Below are positions 1 to 11,121 of a stretch of 64,000 nt of DNA, one piece after another. The position numbers and the translations under genes are program-made. Below the pieces are notes generated by a model. The model made no database searches and was not told where the DNA came from. It worked only from the letters and a program-made list of their open reading frames with translations. Numbering within the stretch: the stretch's first letter is position 1; the number at the start of each line of letters is the position of its first letter. The DNA comes from Drosophila miranda (lineage: Eukaryota > Arthropoda > Insecta > Diptera > Drosophilidae), in NCBI RefSeq assembly GCF_003369915.1, contig NW_022881603.1, positions 34,159,522 through 34,223,521 on the forward strand. The letters run 5' to 3'.

Positions 1-24
1 TAATAAATAAATAAATAAATTTTC

Positions 25-2836
25 ATGTTAGGCCATATGTCTCAGGTTCCTACCCAGTCAATCAGCAACTGCCGATATTTTTTGCCTCACCATTGCGTCA
101 TGAAGGAAGATAGTTCTACGACCAAGCTTCGCGTCGTTTTTGATGGATCCGCTTCAACCTCATCTGGATATTCCCTGAACGACGTTTTAATGGCTGGTCC
201 CCTAATCCAACCCAAACTGTTTCATATTCTTGCTCGATTTCGGTCATACGCCGTTGCGATTACGGGAGATATCTGTAAGATGTATCGTTGTGTAAGAGTC
301 TCAACCGAGGATAGCAACTTGCAGTGTATTCTGTGGAGAAACTCCAGGGAAGAAGACTTGCGTGTGTTTCAATTGGACACCGTTACTTATGGGACGAAGC
401 CTGCCTCCTATCTATCTGTGCGAGCGATGCATCAGTTGGCAATAGACGAGCAGATGGCGTTTCCAGTTGGAGCTGAAATCCTTCGCCGTGACTTCTACGT
501 GGATGACTTGATATCTGGAGCCAGCTCGCAGGAGGAGGCTATCCGGATTAGGGAGCAAACTACTGGAATTTTGTCTAGAGGTCAGTTCAGATTGAGGAAA
601 TGGTAATCGAACGTCCCTGCTGTGCTGGATGGAGTTCCGGAAGAGGACAAGGAAACATTTTTGAAGTTCGACGATGGCAGCCATGTGACTAAAACTTTAG
701 GACTTGCGTGGGATCCGGTTTCTGATCTACTATTATTTTCGTTCTCGGCCCTTCAATCTTCTTTGAATTCCTGCAGGCGCTCTGTTTTGTCATCCATAGC
801 GCGATTCTACGATCCTCTCGGACTAGCTGGTCCCGTAATTACTAAATCCAAAATCTTTCTCCAGCGTTTGTGCCAAGAGAAGTTGTCCTGGGATGAAAGC
901 CTTCCAGTCGCACTGAACACCGAGTGGCAGGAAATATGCAGCAGTTTTAGTCAGATTCGTCGACTTGAATTTCCTCGGCTTGTGCTCCTTCCAGACTCTA
1001 CGCTGGAAATTCACGGATTTTGCGATGCCAGCATCGAGTCTTATGGTGCATGCATTTATGTCGTGTCCAAGGGTCAGCATTTCAGCAGTCACTTACTTTG
1101 TGCCAAATCTCGTGTAGCTCCTTTGAAGACACTTACAGTACCAAAGTTGGAGCTTTGTGGAGCGGAGTTGCTGGCTTGGCTCATATCATAGATAGCTGGA
1201 ATGAATGTATTCAAGGGAAGGTGTTACTGTTGGTGTGATTCTGCCGTTGCGCTCTCTTGGATTCGGGACGAGCCGTCAAGATTTAATATTTTTGTTGCCA
1301 ATAGAGTGTCAACGATTCAGGAAATGACCGAAAAAATGGAATGGCGCTATGTTCCCACAGCTTTAAGCCCAGCCGACATTCTGTCTCGAGGGGCTCATCC
1401 GACTGAGCTGAATGAGTCACCTCTTTGGGCTCATGGTCCTCCATTTCTGTGCGGCTCCTCAGATGACTGGCCACCCACTTTGCTACCTGATAAGCCAGCC
1501 CTTGAACTTCGTCGGAAGGCTCTTCTGGTCAAATCGCCCTACATGGACATTATTGCTGATTCCAAGTATGCGAATTCATTTGCTTCTTTGCAACGCGTTT
1601 TCGGATACATTCACAAGTTTTGCAACCGAATTCGGCGCCCCGGACTCACTGTCTCAGACATTGAACATGGAACCCAGGTATTGCTACGACTAGTCCAGCG
1701 TACTCAGCTATGGGAGGACATGAAGTCACTGCGGGCAAGGGGAGCAGTCTCCTCATCGAGCTCAATCGCATCGTTATCGCCATTCATGGATCAGTTTGGA
1801 CTTCTCAGGGTAGATGGTCGACTGAAAAACTCTTCGTTGGATTTTGATGGTCGTCATCCCATCATCTTGCCCAGCAGCCACTGACTCTTGCAATAATCTC
1901 CCACTTTCATGAGCGGAATCTGCACGCTGGTCCTCGAGCTTTGCTTGGACTAATTCGATCCCAATATTGGCCTATTGGGGGAGGAAGACGGTAAGCAAGG
2001 CAGTAAACAAGTGCGTAAGATGCTTTCGACTGAAGCCCAGGGTATTGGAGCATATTATGGCGGATCTTCCAAAGGAGCGGCTCGATGTTTCTCATGCCTT
2101 TGAGATCACAGGCGTGGACTTCTGTGGGCCGTTTTTCTACAAACCGGAGGCACGCAACAAGGCTCCAATCAAGTGCTACGTCTGCGTCTTCATTTGTTTC
2201 GCTACCAAGGCTGTTCATCTGGAGCTTATAAAGGACTTATCCACAGTTGCTTTTCTACATGGACTAAAGCGCTTCATATGTACCAGACGGAAGCCGCGGC
2301 AAATTTGGTCAGACAACGCAACCAATTTTGTCGGCGCTAAGAATGAGCTGATGGAATTAAAGCGCCTGGTCCTCAGCGATGACCATCAGAAGGCGCTGCT
2401 GGATTTTTGCTTGGTCGAGGCTATAGACTGGCATTTCATTCCTCCGCGCTCCCCTCATTTTGGTGGTCTATGGGAGGCTGCAGTGAAGACGGCCAAGTAC
2501 CACTTCTACCGTGCGATAGGCAACTCGGTTCTTGGATTTGACGAGCTGCGGACGCTGTTGTGCCACATCACGGCAGTGATTAATTCAAGACCTTTAGTTT
2601 CAATTTCAGAGAGCCCTGCCGATCTAGATGTTCTAACTCCAGCGCATTTCTTGAATGGTGGCCCTCCTGCTTCGTTCGCTGAGCCTGACGTCACGCAGCT
2701 AAACTTCGATCGCCTGGACGGCTGGCAGCGCGTTTCGTACCTGCAGCAGCTCTTTTGGTCCCGGTGGAAGGAGGAGTACATAACGTCATTGCAGCAGCGC
2801 TCAAAGTGGCGCACTGCGAAGCCTAGCCTAGTTTAG
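25..2836 (+). pseudogene. BEL/Pao pol polyprotein (RT-RNase H-integrase), broken
   Basis: Conceptual reading gives an RT palm with the YVDD catalytic box (near 497-508), the connection region typical of Pao elements (ARFYDPLGLAGP, near 800-835), an RNase H segment with FCDAS (near 1018) and KLELCGAELLAW (near 1146), and an integrase core. The integrase shows its DDE set in context: ITGVDFCGPF (near 2108), WSDNATNF (near 2310) and a late Glu in GGLWEAAVK (near 2463). The reading is cut at about 604, 1189, 1882 and 2834 by stops or frameshifts, giving four open blocks (25-606, 622-1191, 1201-1884, 1967-2836). It is a relic with no active product. Confidence 0.85.
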
Positions 2837-3045
2837 CAGTCGCAGATTTGGTTCTTGTCAAGGATGAGAATCTTCCTCCCATGAAGTGGCCACTCTCGCG
2901 GTCGAGCTTTTGCCTGGACGAGATGGCGTTGCCCGAGTTGCTGTGCTGAAGACGTCATCTGGAATCACCAAGCGCGCCGTCAACAAGCTGTGCCTGCTGC
3001 CCCTTAAAGATGCTGTTGAAAGTCAGGCTTCCAACGGGGGGAGTA

Positions 3046-3491
3046 TGTCGGGTCAAGCAGCTTAAATATTTTAAATTATTGCCAGTGGTGCAGCCCAAAG
3101 GAAATGCATTTTGGTGTTGTCGTTTCCAATGCCCCCACTGCAAAGATCATTTGCTACCGCATATGCGCATGCAGCGGAATTCTTTCGTCTCCTTATGTCG
3201 CAATCTCTCGGACTCGGCTTAACAGCGTCCCCGAGCAGCTCTAACGCTCTCGGGCTATCATACGCTCTCGCTCGCGTCTAAGCTTGCTGAATAGGGCCCG
3301 GCAATTTGGCCCGTCAGCCCTTGCATGGGCAGTCTTGAGCTAATCGTCGCAGCTATGAGACTAACATCCTCGCATCAATCGTTCGCCCCAATCATCCCCA
3401 TATGTACATACGCGATAAGTTGGTTTACATATGCAAATAAATTGTGAATTATAAACAGCCTCTCGACTTTCATTAACTTCAAATTGCAACA
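3046..3491 (+). repeat. 3' LTR of the BEL element
   Basis: A block of about 446 bases starts TGTCGGGTC just after a G-rich tract and ends GCAACA, so it has the TG...CA ends expected of an LTR. An AATAAA signal lies near 3434, in the place expected for polyadenylation in the LTR. No second LTR is present for comparison, so both edges are inferred from the TG/CA ends and the tract before them. Confidence 0.6.
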
Positions 3492-3619
3492 GTTGTTAAA
3501 AACGCTTAATAGCTTAACAGTATATTTGGGTATATTTCTGATGGTCGGACATTATATTTTAACAATAAATCCGCGGCACACTTTTGTTTAGCTTCCGAAT
3601 AAATATATTATTAAGTGAA

Positions 3620-3731
3620 ATGGAGGCTATTTTAAATACGCAGTTTCAGCAGCTGGAAGATATCATCGGGGAAATATTAAAAGTAAAAAAGAGCGTAAGT
3701 GTTAACAAGCTGCAAAGTCGTTGGTTCCTTA
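3620..3731 (+). CDS. possible orphan first exon of a host gene
   Basis: Between the BEL LTR and the first DINE-1 copy lie 240 bases of non-repeat sequence. A motif close to Drosophila core-promoter motif 6 (GGGTATATTT, near 3527) is followed about 90 bases later by an ATG at 3620. About 37 codons stay open from there (MEAILNTQFQQLEDIIGEIL...), with an amphipathic, coiled-coil-like composition. The reading runs straight into the DINE-1 copy at 3732, so any gene is cut there. The protein is not recognised. It may be a host exon orphaned by repeat insertion or a chance open frame. Confidence 0.25.
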
Positions 3732-4606
3732 TTATACCCGATACTCAAAATGAGTATTGGGGTATATTAGATTTGTGGTAAAAATGGATGTGTGTAACGT
3801 CCAGAAGGAATCGTTTCCGACCCCATAAAGTATATATATTCTTGATCAGCATCAATAGCCGAGTCGATTGAGCCATGTCTGTCTGTCCGTCTGTCCGTCT
3901 GTCCGTCCGTCCGTCTGTCCGTCCCCTTCAGCGCCTAGTGCTCAAAGACTATAAGAGCTAGAGCAACGATGTTTTGTATCCAGACTTCTGTGATATGTCA
4001 CTGCTACAAACATATTTCAAAACTTCGCCCCGCCCACTTCCGCCCCCACAAAGGACGAAAATCTGTGGCATCCACATTTTTAAAGATACGATAAAGCCAA
4101 AAACGCAGAATCGTAGAGGATGACTATATGTTCTAGAGTGTAAAATCTCAACCAGATCGTATAATTATTATAGCCAGAATCAAGAAAACAATTTCATTCT
4201 TTCTCGCTCTGTCTCTCGCTAACACACAGTTGTCATGGTCGGCTTTGCCAATTGCAAAATATGAGTTCAAGGATCTCAGAACCTATAAGAGCCAGAGCAA
4301 CCAAATTTGTTATCCACACTCCTGTGATATCGGACCTTGACCGTTTCGTGTCCAAATTTGGCCACACCCCCTTCCGCCCCCGCAAAGGACGAAAATCTGG
4401 GGCATCCACAAATCTCAGAGACTATTAAGGCTAGCGTAACCAAATTTGGTATCCGCACTTCTGTTAGATCTCACTATAAAACGTATTTATTTATTTATTT
4501 ATTAAATTAACAAATTATCTGTTAATAATGGTGCTTAGTTACTAAAGGCGGAAAAAGATAAGTTAAAAGTTAGCTAAATTTAAATGATTATAAATATTGC
4601 ATGCAA

Positions 4607-7600
4607 TTAGTTTAAGATACAGTTCAGGGTATGATATAGGGTTTGACAGAGGGAGCTATAATTATGGCATAAAACCCTAAATGGTTCATGATCAGCATAA
4701 TTAGACCTACATATGGGAAGACGGATAGGCCTAAAAGTACGGGTAGGTCTGGATGGAAAGGCCAAGTCAATCTGACCCAAGAGAGTTTGGGAGTCAACAG
4801 TCCCAAGAAGGAGCTTGTGCACGAACATTACGCCATTGCATATTCTGCGATGGTGCAACGACGGCAGGTCAATAAGATTTAGCCTAGGACGGTAGGGTGG
4901 CAAGATTCTACCCGAGTCCCAGTTAAAGTTCCGAAGGGCAAAAATTAACGAGGGGGAACGTTGTGAGTTGCTGCGGACACCGCAACTCTACAGTTATACC
5001 CGATACTTAGTCAGTATGGCTCTCCTCCGGCAGACGCCGCTAATATTAAACGACACGACAAAGAGTGCGTGCGAGAGAGAAATCAGTCTGAGCGTGACGT
5101 CGGGCGCTGCGTAGCCAGTGCAAATTGATTTGTTCCTTTTGGGTATAAAAATGATCCGATCTGATCCAGATTCAGCAGTCTGATAGATATGGTCATTATC
5201 TATGATTCTGCGTTTTTAGTTTTCTCGAATCTGCAATATTGTGGATGCAACAGATTTTCGTCCTTTGTGGGGGCGGAAGGGGGTGGGGCGAAATTCTGAG
5301 CTATACGTTTTATAGTGAGATCTAACAGAAGTGCGGATACCAAATTTGGTTACGCTAGCCTTAATAGTCTCTGAGATTTGTGGATGCCCCAGATTTTCGT
5401 CCTTTGCGGGGGCGGAAGGGGTTGTGGCGAAATTTGGACACGAAACGGTCAAGGTCCGATATCACAGGAGTGTGGATACCAAATTTGGTTGCTCTGGCTC
5501 TTATAGGTTCTGAGATCCTTGAACTCATATTTTGCAATTGGCAATGCCGACCATGAAACCTGTGTGTTAGAGAGAGACAGAGCGAGAAAGAATGAAATTG
5601 TTTTCTTGATTCTGGCTATAATAATTATACGATCTGGTTGAGATTTTACACTCTAGAACATATAGTCATCCTCTACGATTCTGCGTTTTTGGTTTTATCG
5701 TATCTTTAAAAATGTGGATGCCACAGATTTTCGTCCTTTGTGGGGGCGGAAGTGGGCGGGGCGAAGTTTTGAAATATTTTTGTAGCAGTGACATATCACA
5801 GAAGTCTGGATCCAAAACATCGTTGCTCTAGCTCTTATAGTCTTTGAGCACTAGGCGCTGAAGGGGACGGACAGACGGACGGACGGACAGACGGACAGAC
5901 GAACAGACAGACATGGCTCAATCGACTCGGCTATTGATGCTGATCAAGAATATATATACTTTATGGGGGCGGAAACGATTCCTTCTGGACGTTACACACA
6001 TCCACTTTTACCACAAATCTAATATACCCCAATACTCATTTTGAGTATCGGGTATAAAAATTGCTTTTGCACGGATTCAATAACAGCCTGCTGCTCTTTA
6101 TACTGCGGGCTCCACACACAAGAACAATACTCCAATATAGGACGTACTAACGAGATGTACAGTTGTTTCGTAACGTACGGGTCGTCAAACTCCTTGGACC
6201 AACGCTTGATGAACGCTAAAACACCCTTAGCTTTATTTACAGTTGCAGCTATATGGGTGTTAAAACACATCTTATGATCAAAAAGGACTCCGAGGTCATT
6301 TGAACTCGAAATTCGCTCAAGGACATGATTTCCTAGAACATATGAGACAAAATGCGCGACGGTAAAATGTCATAAGTTTGCATTTGGAAAGGTTCAGAAA
6401 AAGAAGATTAGTTCAACAAGAAGGTTAGTCGATGTTGAACGATGTCTGAAAAAACCATGTTGCGACGGAGATATCAAGCTGCAACAAAGATGTTGCAGTT
6501 GCCGGGTGACCAGGAACTCAAGAAGCTTCGGGATGGCGGAAAGCTTTGCGATACCACGATAGTTTTCAATGTTTGATCTTGAACCTTTTTTGTGAAGCGG
6601 AATGATGTAGGACTCATTCCAAATTACTGGGAGACAAGACTGTTTCAAGGAGAGGTTGAAGAGAAAGGTCAAGGGTTTGCAAAGGGACTGGGCACAGTGT
6701 TTTAAGATGCAACTTGGTACCTTATCTGGACCCGCAGAAAACGATATGTCCATAGATGACAAACCTTCCAGAACAACGCTTTCCTCGAAAAAGGGCAGAA
6801 AAATGCTGTTAGCTTGAGGTAGCTGGTACGGATACGGAGTGGATGCGTTGTAAATATGAGACGAGGACGTTGTTTGGAAAAAGTTAGCGAATAAATTTGC
6901 AATACTAACAGCAGAAGCTTCTGTTTTGTTCTGGTAATGAAGGGACGGAGGAAAAACGTTTGACTTGCGCTTAGAATTAACGAACGAATAGAATTTTTAG
7001 GATCACTACGAAAGTTACTACTACATTGTGAAAGGTAATGATTATAACACTGACTATTGACGGCAAGGAACAGAGAGCGAGCGGAGGAGTATAAAGCTAA
7101 GGCCAACGTGGAGCCCGACTTCTGGTTTTTTTTATAGAGCCGGAATTTATTATTTTTTAAGTATGACAAATACTTGGAGAACCAGGGAGGCTTGTACGAT
7201 ACAGGTACAGTGATATCTGGAACAAACGTATTATGGGCTGAGTAAATAGAACTATAAAACGAGTTAACAGTTGCATCTATGTTCGGTAATGAATAAAGAA
7301 ACGACCAATCAACACGCGAGAGATGTAGATCTAAATCAATAAAGTTTGTTTTGCGAAAACACTTTATGTGACAAGGAGCCATGGAACTGTCAGCACCTCC
7401 AGATTGTGTACACTCCAGTGACATCAACAAAGTTAGATGGTAAGGATCTTCAGGGAGAGATATTGGGCTTGCTCTAGATACAGTAGCAAGAGAACCATCG
7501 TTAACAAAAACGAGGTCAAGAAGTCTGTCCCTAATGTTTTTAACGGCATTAATTTGGACAAAGGAAATATCCGTTAGCCCATTGATAAAGTCATTATGGC

Positions 7601-8093
7601 AATTGGGAAACAACAGGTTAGCGTCATTACAAGGCAGCCAAGAAAGAAATGGGAGGTTAAAGTCCCCCATGACAATAATTCGATCATTGCACCCTAATGT
7701 AGAAACAACATTATTAATTGTTGAAAGGTGGTGTAAGTAAAGCTCAGCATCAGACCTGGGAGGAATGTAAGAGCAGGTTAAATAGAAAAATGCGGAGCCA
7801 ACACGAACTTTGACTGCAACAAATTCAATTCCATGAATGTTATTGAATGGGAATAACTCAGATGAGAAAACAGATTTAACTGCAATCAGAACCCCACCTG
7901 CAAAAGATGGGCGGTCCATTCTATAAATAGTGTAACTATCAATGAAAATTTCGTGATCATTGACAGAGGAGTTAAGCCAGGTTTCGGTAAACGCGATGGC
8001 ATCGAAATCAAAGGACGCGCTATTAGTATGAATTTGACGCAATTTTCCCAGCAAACTGCGAACGTTCTGATAGTGCATGGAAAAATAGTACAT
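4607..8093 (-). pseudogene. LINE ORF2 (endonuclease-reverse transcriptase), broken
   Basis: The first 450 or so residues (8093-6702) form an intact APE-like endonuclease: QNVRSL, FTETWLN, GGVLIAVK, VMGDFNLPFLSW and a late DLVFVN are visible. A frameshift near 6790 moves the RT start (SAGPDKVPSCILKHC, GSRSNIENYRGIAKLS, SPSQHGFFRHRSTSTN) to another frame. After about 6400 the reading jumps to DLGVLFDHKMCFNTHI, the segment that normally follows the YADD box, so the catalytic core is deleted. The C-terminal part continues across DINE-1 copy 2 into 4945-4607. The start ATG overlaps the ORF1 stop in a TGATG. Confidence 0.8.
4947..6057 (-). mobile_element. DINE-1/ISY-like copy 2, inside the LINE
   Basis: A full-length copy in reverse orientation, beginning AACGAGGGGGAACG and ending GAGTATCGGGTATAA on the plus strand. 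It interrupts the end of the LINE RT frame: residues before and after it (VIESVQKQF at the right, FALRNFNW at the left) belong to one RT C-terminal region. AAAAATT occurs at both edges (4940-4946 and 6056-6062), but the family end is itself A-rich, so this may not be a true target duplication. Confidence 0.85.
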
Positions 8094-9241
8094 CAGTTTT
8101 TTGGAGCATGTTCGGTAATTCTTGGACTCGAATTCGAATCTTTGAGAAGGAACTCATGCACAATTGTATGCTCAGGCCATATTGACGGTTCTAGAGAACA
8201 GGATAGTAAAGAATCAGGGAGAAGAATTTTAAAGGATGATATGTTGCGCTTATGTTTAAATGCAAATTTAGTCACAACTATATCAACAGGCGAAGTGTTA
8301 AGTTTAGCGGCAAGATGCTGTTTAACATCCTCCGTTGTAGCCTCAGGAATAAGACGAGAAACAAATATTGCTTTCCGAGGGACCACTGCTTTAAGTTGAA
8401 GTCCCGAGCGAGATCGAGATGGTGGAACCACTCCTAAAAGAGATCTCGGTATAAGGGCAGAGGAATTGGCAGCAATGGCTGTAGCAGGAATTGGAGTAGG
8501 AATTGGAGCAGGAATTGGAGCAGGAATTGGCAAGACGTCGTCAGCAACCAGCACACCCGCACTAGGAGCACTCACCGCGTCAGAAGTGACGGCCACAGAA
8601 ACTGCAGGGATGGGATTGATGCTGTTGGGGAGTTGGGTGCTCGAAGGAAGCACATTGCTCGGTGTAAAGAACTCCGGAGCCACCGTTGGCGGATTTACAG
8701 ACAACGGCGTGGCATGACTACACGGAAATGCTTCCGATGGATGAAGGTGGGAGGCAGGCGTACCAATCGGATTAGGTTGCAAGAGATTGGTATCATTATG
8801 CGGAATTTTCCGTCTAGGCGATTCGCTCAAGAGCTTGAGCCCAAGAAACTGTGATTCAAGGGCAAGAAATTTCTCGTTGAGAGCCACAAATTGTTTCCGG
8901 ACATCCAGAAACCCAGTTCGAGTCTGTCTCATAAATGTGCGCATTTCGGCCTCAATCTCCCGACAAGCCAGACATGACCAAGACAGGCCCATGCGTTTCG
9001 AGATCAGATCATTCAGCCGGCCAAAATTTCCACCACCAGCACATTTTATGTGGGCAAAATTGTCGCACAGCCAGCAGCTAAGAAATGAATCACCAATGAT
9101 AACACCACCGAATTCACATTTCTTTGAACTACAAACGATTGCCATTATTGACAGCAGTAGAATCACTGTGCACGAATAATAAGAGAACGGAGTGAGATCG
9201 CAGGTAAAGTAGGAGAGCAGACAGCAGAGCGAGCCAGACAA
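8093..9241 (-). CDS. LINE ORF1 protein with PHD-like finger
   Basis: This 382-codon open frame encodes the nucleic-acid-binding protein of the LINE. After a leader it carries a Cys/His cluster (CSSKKCEFG, CWLCDNFAHIKC, WSCLAC) spaced like a PHD finger, as in CR1-group ORF1 proteins. A heptad-like stretch (RQTRTGFLDVRKQFVALNEK) suggests a coiled coil for trimer formation. A Pro-rich linker with PIPA/PIPT repeats follows (plus-strand 8467-8530) and then a conserved C-terminal RRM-like or similar domain. The likely real start is the internal ATG of MAIVCSSKKC. The frame is open although ORF2 is dead. Confidence 0.75.
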   Translation of the reverse strand: MSGSLCCLLSYFTCDLTPFSYYSCTVILLLSIMAIVCSSKKCEFGGVIIGDSFLSCWLCDNFAHIKCAGGGNFGRLNDLISKRMGLSWSCLACREIEAEMRTFMRQTRTGFLDVRKQFVALNEKFLALESQFLGLKLLSESPRRKIPHNDTNLLQPNPIGTPASHLHPSEAFPCSHATPLSVNPPTVAPEFFTPSNVLPSSTQLPNSINPIPAVSVAVTSDAVSAPSAGVLVADDVLPIPAPIPAPIPTPIPATAIAANSSALIPRSLLGVVPPSRSRSGLQLKAVVPRKAIFVSRLIPEATTEDVKQHLAAKLNTSPVDIVVTKFAFKHKRNISSFKILLPDSLLSCSLEPSIWPEHTIVHEFLLKDSNSSPRITEHAPKN

Positions 9242-9728
9242 TCAGCTGCAGCGGCAATAATTCAAAGCAGATGATCCAACGAAGTGCAGAAAACGAGCAG
9301 TAAACTCACCAAAGCAGAGACACAAAAGAAAAGTCCACAGAGAGGGAGAGTATAGGCAATCCAGAGAGAGTGAGAGCAACAATGCGAGCTCGCTTATGCT
9401 CACGAGAGAGTTTGGGCGATGCAAACGCTGATGCGCGAGAACAGTGCACACCGAAGAAGCGATAACGAAAAGCAGACTGGGCAAAAAACAATAACAAATT
9501 GCCTGCACGAGTCCGATGTGTTACGTTGCAATATTGAATTTATATTAAACACTTGTTTACAAACAAAGCACTGGTGGTTAACACAAAGTAGAATCAAATT
9601 AAAGAGATGCGATAATAAATCAAAACAAAGACACAACAATGTATTATATTTAGGCAAAGGGCGGAGAATGCGGGAGCAAGAAAAAAACACAACCGGCTTA
9701 AGCAAGAGCTAGAAGCGCAATGGCTGCG
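9242..9728 (-). other. 5' UTR of the Jockey/CR1-type LINE
   Basis: This 487-base stretch upstream of ORF1 has no convincing reading frame. It is expected to hold the internal promoter of the LINE, but no specific element was recognised. Confidence 0.5.
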
Positions 9729-10141
9729 GTATATCTCAGAATTTTGCCCCACCCCTTCCGGCCACACAAAGGACGAAAATCTGTTGCATCCACAATATTG
9801 CAGATTCGAGAAAACTAAAAACGCAGAATCATAATTAATGACCATATCTATCAGATTGCTGAATCTGGATCAGATCAGATCATTTTTATAGCCAATAGGA
9901 ACAAATCAATTTGCAGTGGCTACGCAGCGCCCGACGTCACGCTCAGACTGATTTTCTGTCTCTCTCGCACGCACTCTTTGTCGTGTCGTTTAATATTAGC
10001 GGCGTCTGCCGGAGGAGAGCCATACTGACTTAGTATCGGGTATAACCGTAGAGTTGCGGTGTCCGCAGCAACTCACAACGTTCCCCCTCGTTTTCCTATA
10101 TATATGTATGAATCATAAAATTATATATTTGCGTTAGTTAC

Positions 10142-10976
10142 AGAATAAGGATCTGACACCAGAGGAATGTATACAAAATCTGGAGTCTAAGGACTTTGGA
10201 AAAGCATACTGTTGGTTACAAAGTATATGCTCTATACCAACAGTCAACAGCTCGATGTTGTATAAGCATGAGCTGAACTTGAATAAAAGCATGCGGGAGA
10301 CCATAGCTCGCATTACACGGCGCTGAAACTCTTGGTTAAATCTAAGTCAGCAAATACGTGGTCTGACTAACAAGGACATCGATTTGTATGCACTAAAAGA
10401 AAATGTCTATCCTGCGGCCTTGTCTTGCAGCCTAGTGCAGTGGACGGCGATCACTCTCGAGGAATTCCTAGCCCAAAATTCATACGTACTAAACATTTCT
10501 CCGGATGATAAGGGCATAACATACAATTCCTATCGTGCTGTGATTGTTCGTGGCTCTGCCAAAATGGAGTATTTCATTCGAATACCGAGTAATTATCCAT
10601 TGGAAATGCCACTCTGGATATTGAGTGTGCATTGGAACGGTCGCCGTACATCGCAGAATAATGCAGCTATCAAGGTTAGTTTGTTCAGACTTCCATGCGT
10701 TATATATAAGCTTATTTTGATACCATTTTGTAGATGATGGAGTACTGGACCAACTTATTGCAACCCCAACAGCTGGAAGCAAATTATCGTATTCTGTACG
10801 CTCAGCTTTTCCGAACTATTTATAGTTTTGACATCTTTCTGGAGACAGAAGGCTCAATGCAGACGACTATAGAATACACCAAGGAAAAGCCTTATATAAG
10901 TGCATTTGCAAAACGATGCCGATTGCGTCCATATAAATACATAAAAAAGGGTTCCGTACACGCATTCAAACAATAA
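10142..10976 (+). pseudogene. thoc5: THO complex subunit 5, C-terminal fragment, copy 1
   Basis: THOC5 is part of the THO/TREX complex that links transcription to mRNA export. Two exons remain: 10142-10674 and 10734-10976, with a 59-base GT-AG intron between. The reading (NKDLTPEECIQNLESKDFGK..., RGSAKMEYFIRIPSNYPLEM, LSVHWNGRRTS, DIFLETEGS, RLRPYKYIKKG) resembles the THOC5 C-terminal region, including the final basic RPYKY segment. The N-terminal half is missing: the exon begins at a splice acceptor right after a DINE-1 end. A TGA at 10324-10326 interrupts the frame and is shared with the second copy. I infer a dead fragment; the family call rests on remembered motifs. Confidence 0.65.
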
Positions 10977-11121
10977 GGACCTAAAAACAAATATAAGAAT
11001 ATGGTTTTGTAAAAAAAAATCAAAAGCAGTTACTAAACATCTTCACAGTTGCTGTTTATTATGTAATGCATAATTGCAATACATTGCAATAAATAAGTAA
11101 CATTTAAATCTAGCTACAGTT

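Larger units (their letters stand above)
1..3491 (+). mobile_element. BEL/Pao LTR retrotransposon, 5'-truncated and decayed
   Basis: The stretch holds the second half of a BEL/Pao element: reverse transcriptase, RNase H and integrase in that order, followed by a polypurine-like tract (3031-3045) and one 3' LTR. Gag, protease and the 5' LTR are absent from the window. A TAAA-rich run occupies the first 20 bases, so the left end could be a junction with another element's A-rich tail or simply the cut edge of a longer copy. Several stop codons break the coding part, so this copy cannot be autonomous. Family assignment is from the pol order and motifs; no finer family name is offered. Confidence 0.85.
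4487..9728 (-). mobile_element. Jockey/CR1-type LINE inserted in DINE-1 copy 1
   Basis: A non-LTR retrotransposon reads on the minus strand. Its 5' UTR lies near 9728-9242, ORF1 with a PHD-like finger follows, then ORF2 with endonuclease and reverse transcriptase, and it ends in a TAAA-type repeat tail (4487-4505, minus-strand sense). Both flanks are DINE-1 sequence that reads through if the LINE is removed, with GTAT shared at the two joints (4483-4486 and 9729-9732) as a possible short target duplication. ORF2 is frameshifted, lacks the RT catalytic core and is split by another DINE-1, so this copy is dead. Confidence 0.85.
3732..10093 (+). mobile_element. DINE-1/ISY-like copy 1, split by a LINE
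   Basis: The left part is 3732-4486 and the right part 9729-10093; a LINE occupies the middle. Joined in thought they give one nearly complete element of about 1.1 kb. It shows the family plan: a 5' end with TTATACCCGATAC inside a hairpin, a GTCY-type microsatellite (near 3885-3922), conserved blocks, a subterminal GTATCGGGTATAA, a GC-rich stem-loop and a CCCCCTCGTT 3' end. This plan matches published descriptions of Drosophila DINE-1 elements, called ISY/ISX in D. miranda. There is no coding capacity. The 3' end abuts the host segment that was later duplicated. Confidence 0.8.

Noticed and set aside
5331..5513. Recurrent 60-codon frame beginning MRIPNLVTLALIVSEICG in many places on both strands
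   Set aside because: It is a chance open frame in the conserved central DINE-1 block and appears wherever that block does. It has frame breaks in several copies and no gene context.
4940..6062. AAAAATT on both sides of DINE-1 copy 2 as a 7-base target duplication
   Set aside because: The DINE-1 end is itself A-rich and Helitron-like elements do not normally duplicate their target; the other copies show no consistent flanking duplication.
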